Source: Alphaproteobacteria bacterium (GTDB lineage Bacteria > Pseudomonadota > Alphaproteobacteria > Rs-D84). Taken from it: a stretch of DNA of 64,000 nucleotides. Positions 61,421 to 64,000 of this stretch are shown here, piece by piece. The position numbers and the translations under genes were made by a program. The stretch lies in assembly GCA_009777955.1 (NCBI GenBank), contig WRKW01000004.1, positions 21,196-85,195 of the forward strand, written 5' to 3'. A model generated the notes under the pieces. It made no database searches, was not told the DNA's origin, and saw only the letters and a program-made list of their open reading frames with translations. The first letter of the stretch is position 1. Every line of letters starts with the position of its first letter.

Positions 61421-61566
61421 GGGGTTTATGATTCCTGATTGTTGATTTAATGGACTTTGCTGTTATTTAGTATATTCACTTTTACAATCCCGGCACAGGC
61501 CGAAGTAACAACCTTTGTGTAATTGTTTTCCAAAAAGGTACATTCATGATAATCGAGTATTTCATT

Positions 61567-63360
61567 TTAATCCCCCACCTTTAATGCATTGATGAACGCA
61601 CTTTGCGGAATTTCTACATTGCCGAAACTGCGCAGCCGCTTTTTACCCTCTTTTTGTTTTTCCAGCAATTTGCGTTTACGGGTTATGTCACCGCCATAGC
61701 ATTTTGCCGTAACATCCTTTCGAAATGCCGCAATGGTTTCGCGGGCAATTATCTTTCCACCTATGGCCGCTTGTAGCGGGATTTTAAACTGATGCCGCGG
61801 GATAAGGTCTTTCAGCTTTTCCACAATTTGCCGACCGCGTTTTTCGGCAAACAGCCGATGGCAAAGAAATGACAGGGGCTCTACAACCTCTTCATTTACC
61901 AGGACTAAAACTTTTACCAGTTCGCTGGTTTCATACCCGTCAAGTGCGTAATCGAACGAAGCATAACCAGATGTCAAAGATTTAACCCGGTCATAGAAAT
62001 CAAACACTATTTCCGCCAGCGGTAAACGGTAGGTCAAAACCGCACGACGGCCTATGTATGACATATTTTCCTGGATCCCCCTGCGTTCGACACACAAAGC
62101 CATAATTCCGCCAAGATATTGTTCGGGCAACATGATTGTTGCACGTACCCAGGGTTCTTGGATAAAATCTATCCTGGTCGGGTCGGGCATATCGGCCGGA
62201 TTTTCCAGATCAACCACTTCGCCGTCTTTTAAATGCAATCTATAAAGCACCGATGGAATGGTATTGATCAGGTTCAGGTTAAATTCCCGCGACAACCGTT
62301 CAGAAATAATTTCCATATGAAGCAGCCCAAGGAATCCACAGCGCAAGCCAAAGCCCAACGCGCTGGATTTTTCTACCGTGAAGACAAACGAGGCATCGTT
62401 CAGTGCCAGTTTTTCAGCAGATTCCCGCAAAACCGGATAATCGTCGGCTTCGACCGGAAAAAAGCTGGAAAACACAACCGGAATCGATGGTTTGAACCCG
62501 GGTAACGATGCAACATCCCCGCGCGAATCGGTAATTGTATCGCCGACCTTGCAATCATGAATAGTTTTCATCCCGGTGATAATGAACCCGACTTCACCGG
62601 CGGAAAGTTCATTTACATTAACCATTTTTGGCGTAAAATACCCAATTTTATCGACCGAATATTCCGCACCGGTTGCAAGAAATTTTATTTTTTGACCACG
62701 ACGCAGGGTTCCGTCTACAACCCGTACCAGGATAACCACGCCCAAATACGAATCGTACCATGAATCTACCAATAATGCGCGGGTTTGTTCATCACACGCA
62801 CCATGCGGCGCGGGAAGTTTGTTAACTATTGCTTCCAATAGTTCTGGAACCCCATCGCCCGTTTTTCCGGAAACACAAAGCGCGTCCGCGGCATCAAGTC
62901 CTATGACATCGGCGATCTGTTCGCGCGCGCCGCAAATGTCCGACGAAGGAAGATCGATTTTATTCATAACGGGAAGAATTTCCAAATCGTTGTCGATTGC
63001 CAAATATGCATTGGCAAGTGTTTGTGCCTGAACCCCCTGGGTTGCATCTACCAGCAAAAGCGCGCCTTCGCATGCCGCAAGCGATCGTGATACTTCATAT
63101 GTAAAGTCCACATGACCCGGTGTATCCATAAGATTCAGCTGGTAAGTCTGGCCATCTTTTGCCATATATGAAAGCCGAACGGTCTGGGCCTTTATAGTAA
63201 TTCCACGTTCGCGTTCTATGTCCATTGAATCAAGAACCTGTGCTTTCATTTCGCGTGATTCAAGACCGCCGCAATATTCGATAATTCGATCCGATAAAGT
63301 TGACTTTCCATGGTCTATATGGGCTATGATTGCAAAGTTGCGAATATTCTTTTGGGACAT
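61567..63360 (-). CDS. lepA: Elongation factor 4 (LepA)
   Basis: Ribosome-bound GTPase that assists initiation and translocation under stress. It has 597 residues with [23 protein letters not shown], and the LepA-specific C-terminal domain ([30 protein letters not shown]). GGAATAGAGC precedes the ATG. The 146-bp gap to the integrase-like gene holds a degenerate end of the 151-bp element at 61489-61511. Confidence 0.97.
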   Translation of the reverse strand: MSQKNIRNFAIIAHIDHGKSTLSDRIIEYCGGLESREMKAQVLDSMDIERERGITIKAQTVRLSYMAKDGQTYQLNLMDTPGHVDFTYEVSRSLAACEGALLLVDATQGVQAQTLANAYLAIDNDLEILPVMNKIDLPSSDICGAREQIADVIGLDAADALCVSGKTGDGVPELLEAIVNKLPAPHGACDEQTRALLVDSWYDSYLGVVILVRVVDGTLRRGQKIKFLATGAEYSVDKIGYFTPKMVNVNELSAGEVGFIITGMKTIHDCKVGDTITDSRGDVASLPGFKPSIPVVFSSFFPVEADDYPVLRESAEKLALNDASFVFTVEKSSALGFGLRCGFLGLLHMEIISERLSREFNLNLINTIPSVLYRLHLKDGEVVDLENPADMPDPTRIDFIQEPWVRATIMLPEQYLGGIMALCVERRGIQENMSYIGRRAVLTYRLPLAEIVFDFYDRVKSLTSGYASFDYALDGYETSELVKVLVLVNEEVVEPLSFLCHRLFAEKRGRQIVEKLKDLIPRHQFKIPLQAAIGGKIIARETIAAFRKDVTAKCYGGDITRKRKLLEKQKEGKKRLRSFGNVEIPQSAFINALKVGD

Positions 63361-63472
63361 GCTCTATTCCATAAATACGGGATAACGATTGCCGCATAGT
63401 AAATCAAGAAAAAGCATTTTGCAAGGGGGAATTTTTTTACGTGAGGCGTAAGGCGTGAGACGTGAGTGTATG

Positions 63473-63599
63473 TGTCATTGCGAGTCGCGGCACCGCCTGC
63501 GGTGACGGACGAAGCAATCTTTTCCAACAGGGGAAGTATAAAAATTCCCTTGCCTGAAAAGATTGCTTCGTCCGCCTGACGGCGCGACTCGCAATGACA
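63473..63599. repeat. 127-bp palindromic dispersed element, copy 3
   Basis: Same length and ends as the copies at 1949 and 20693. It directly abuts the stop codon (63600-63602) of the third Cys-rich gene. Confidence 0.88.
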
Positions 63600-64000
63600 T
63601 TAAAGGCCGAGACCCGCAAACAGCGCCGACCGGAAGCCGGAACTGAACTGGGCGTTGATCGCGCAATAGTACGCGCAGGTATTCGCGCAATTGGACGGAT
63701 CGCCGACGTCGCCCGTGAAAACCCAAGCCGACGAAGCGACACTAAACCCAGGAATGCTTGTTAGCTTACACCAACAGTTGCTTCCGCTGTCGGCAACAGG
63801 GTTACCAAAGTTGGGGTAGCTTCCATTAGTACTAGAGCATAGGCTCGTTCCACTGAACTCTGATACATTACTTCCAGTACAACTTGCTACTCTCCAATCG
63901 CTAAGGGACAGGTTGGTACAATCACGATTTGTGCCACTACCACTAGTGCCGTTAGCAGGACACTGGGTGTAACTACCGCAACTACTCGGGCTATTGGGCG
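63600..64000 (-). CDS. Secreted cysteine-rich protein, family copy 3 (partial)
   Basis: The C-terminal 132 residues are visible; the start lies beyond the right edge. It reads PNSPSSCGSYTQC, then NLSLSDWRVASCTGSNVSEFSGTSLCSST, then ITSIPGF-like LTSIPGFSVASSAWVF, C-x3-C-x3-C and SGFRSALFAGLGL-stop. It aligns with copies 1 and 2 throughout, with changes concentrated between cysteines. The 127-bp element follows at once. Confidence 0.85.
   Translation of the reverse strand, partial: PNSPSSCGSYTQCPANGTSGSGTNRDCTNLSLSDWRVASCTGSNVSEFSGTSLCSSTNGSYPNFGNPVADSGSNCWCKLTSIPGFSVASSAWVFTGDVGDPSNCANTCAYYCAINAQFSSGFRSALFAGLGL

Noticed and set aside
61421..61566. Attachment site or tRNA next to the integrase-like gene
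   Set aside because: No tRNA features and no matching direct repeats were found; only a degenerate end of the 151-bp element is present.

Overview
The window is bacterial chromosome, most likely from an uncultured alphaproteobacterium with a reduced, repeat-rich genome. Evidence: a CcrM-type GANTC adenine methyltransferase, an alphaproteobacterial-type ParC, an envelope of outer-membrane type (LpxL-like acyltransferase, MsbA-like flippase, autotransporter, small beta-barrel), and one unbroken str-S10-spc-alpha ribosomal cluster. Base composition is moderate to AT-leaning. Placement among host-associated or gut Alphaproteobacteria is inference. I see no rRNA, tRNA or CRISPR array.

Layout. 1-13 kb holds housekeeping genes: parC (cut by the window edge), rpsU, a secreted Cys-rich protein, an acyltransferase, msbA, ccrM, nrdR, slt, rnhB-pgk (4-bp overlap) and ftsY. 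13.4-15.3 kb is clpP-clpX. 15.3-18 kb is an overlapping two-gene operon on the minus strand, an unknown 567-residue protein followed by a primase-like (AEP) protein; this is the best candidate for an undescribed system. 18-20.5 kb and 28-35 kb carry large exported Cys-rich proteins of unknown function, separated by grpE/tpiA, ppiD and an unusual ankyrin/subtilase-like autotransporter. 35.3-55.5 kb is the ribosomal superoperon (rpsL to rplQ, minus strand) with fusA, tuf, secY and rpoA; five small unrecognised ORFs sit between its genes, and many of its spacers carry short palindromes. 55.7-64 kb holds an outer-membrane barrel protein, a second Cys-rich paralogue, mltG, fabF, acpP, a degenerate tyrosine recombinase, lepA and a third paralogue cut by the window end.

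Themes. (1) A small exported protein family with 11 cysteines occurs three times, twice with the same consensus promoter and leader visible; an orphan C-terminal tail marks a fourth, lost copy. (2) Several families of short palindromic elements fill the intergenic gaps: 127 bp (three copies of equal length, each beside the 3' end of a family gene or remnant), 151 bp (two copies flanking one gene), about 172 bp, and short hairpins built on AACGGCAAC or TTGCTGATTT. (3) Several genes have a good sigma70-type promoter whose -10 box lies only 5-9 nt from the ATG, which predicts leaderless mRNAs (ftsY, nrdR, the 567-residue gene, the 30.9-kb membrane protein). (4) Exported proteins instead share a short leader with an AGAGAG-type ribosome binding site.
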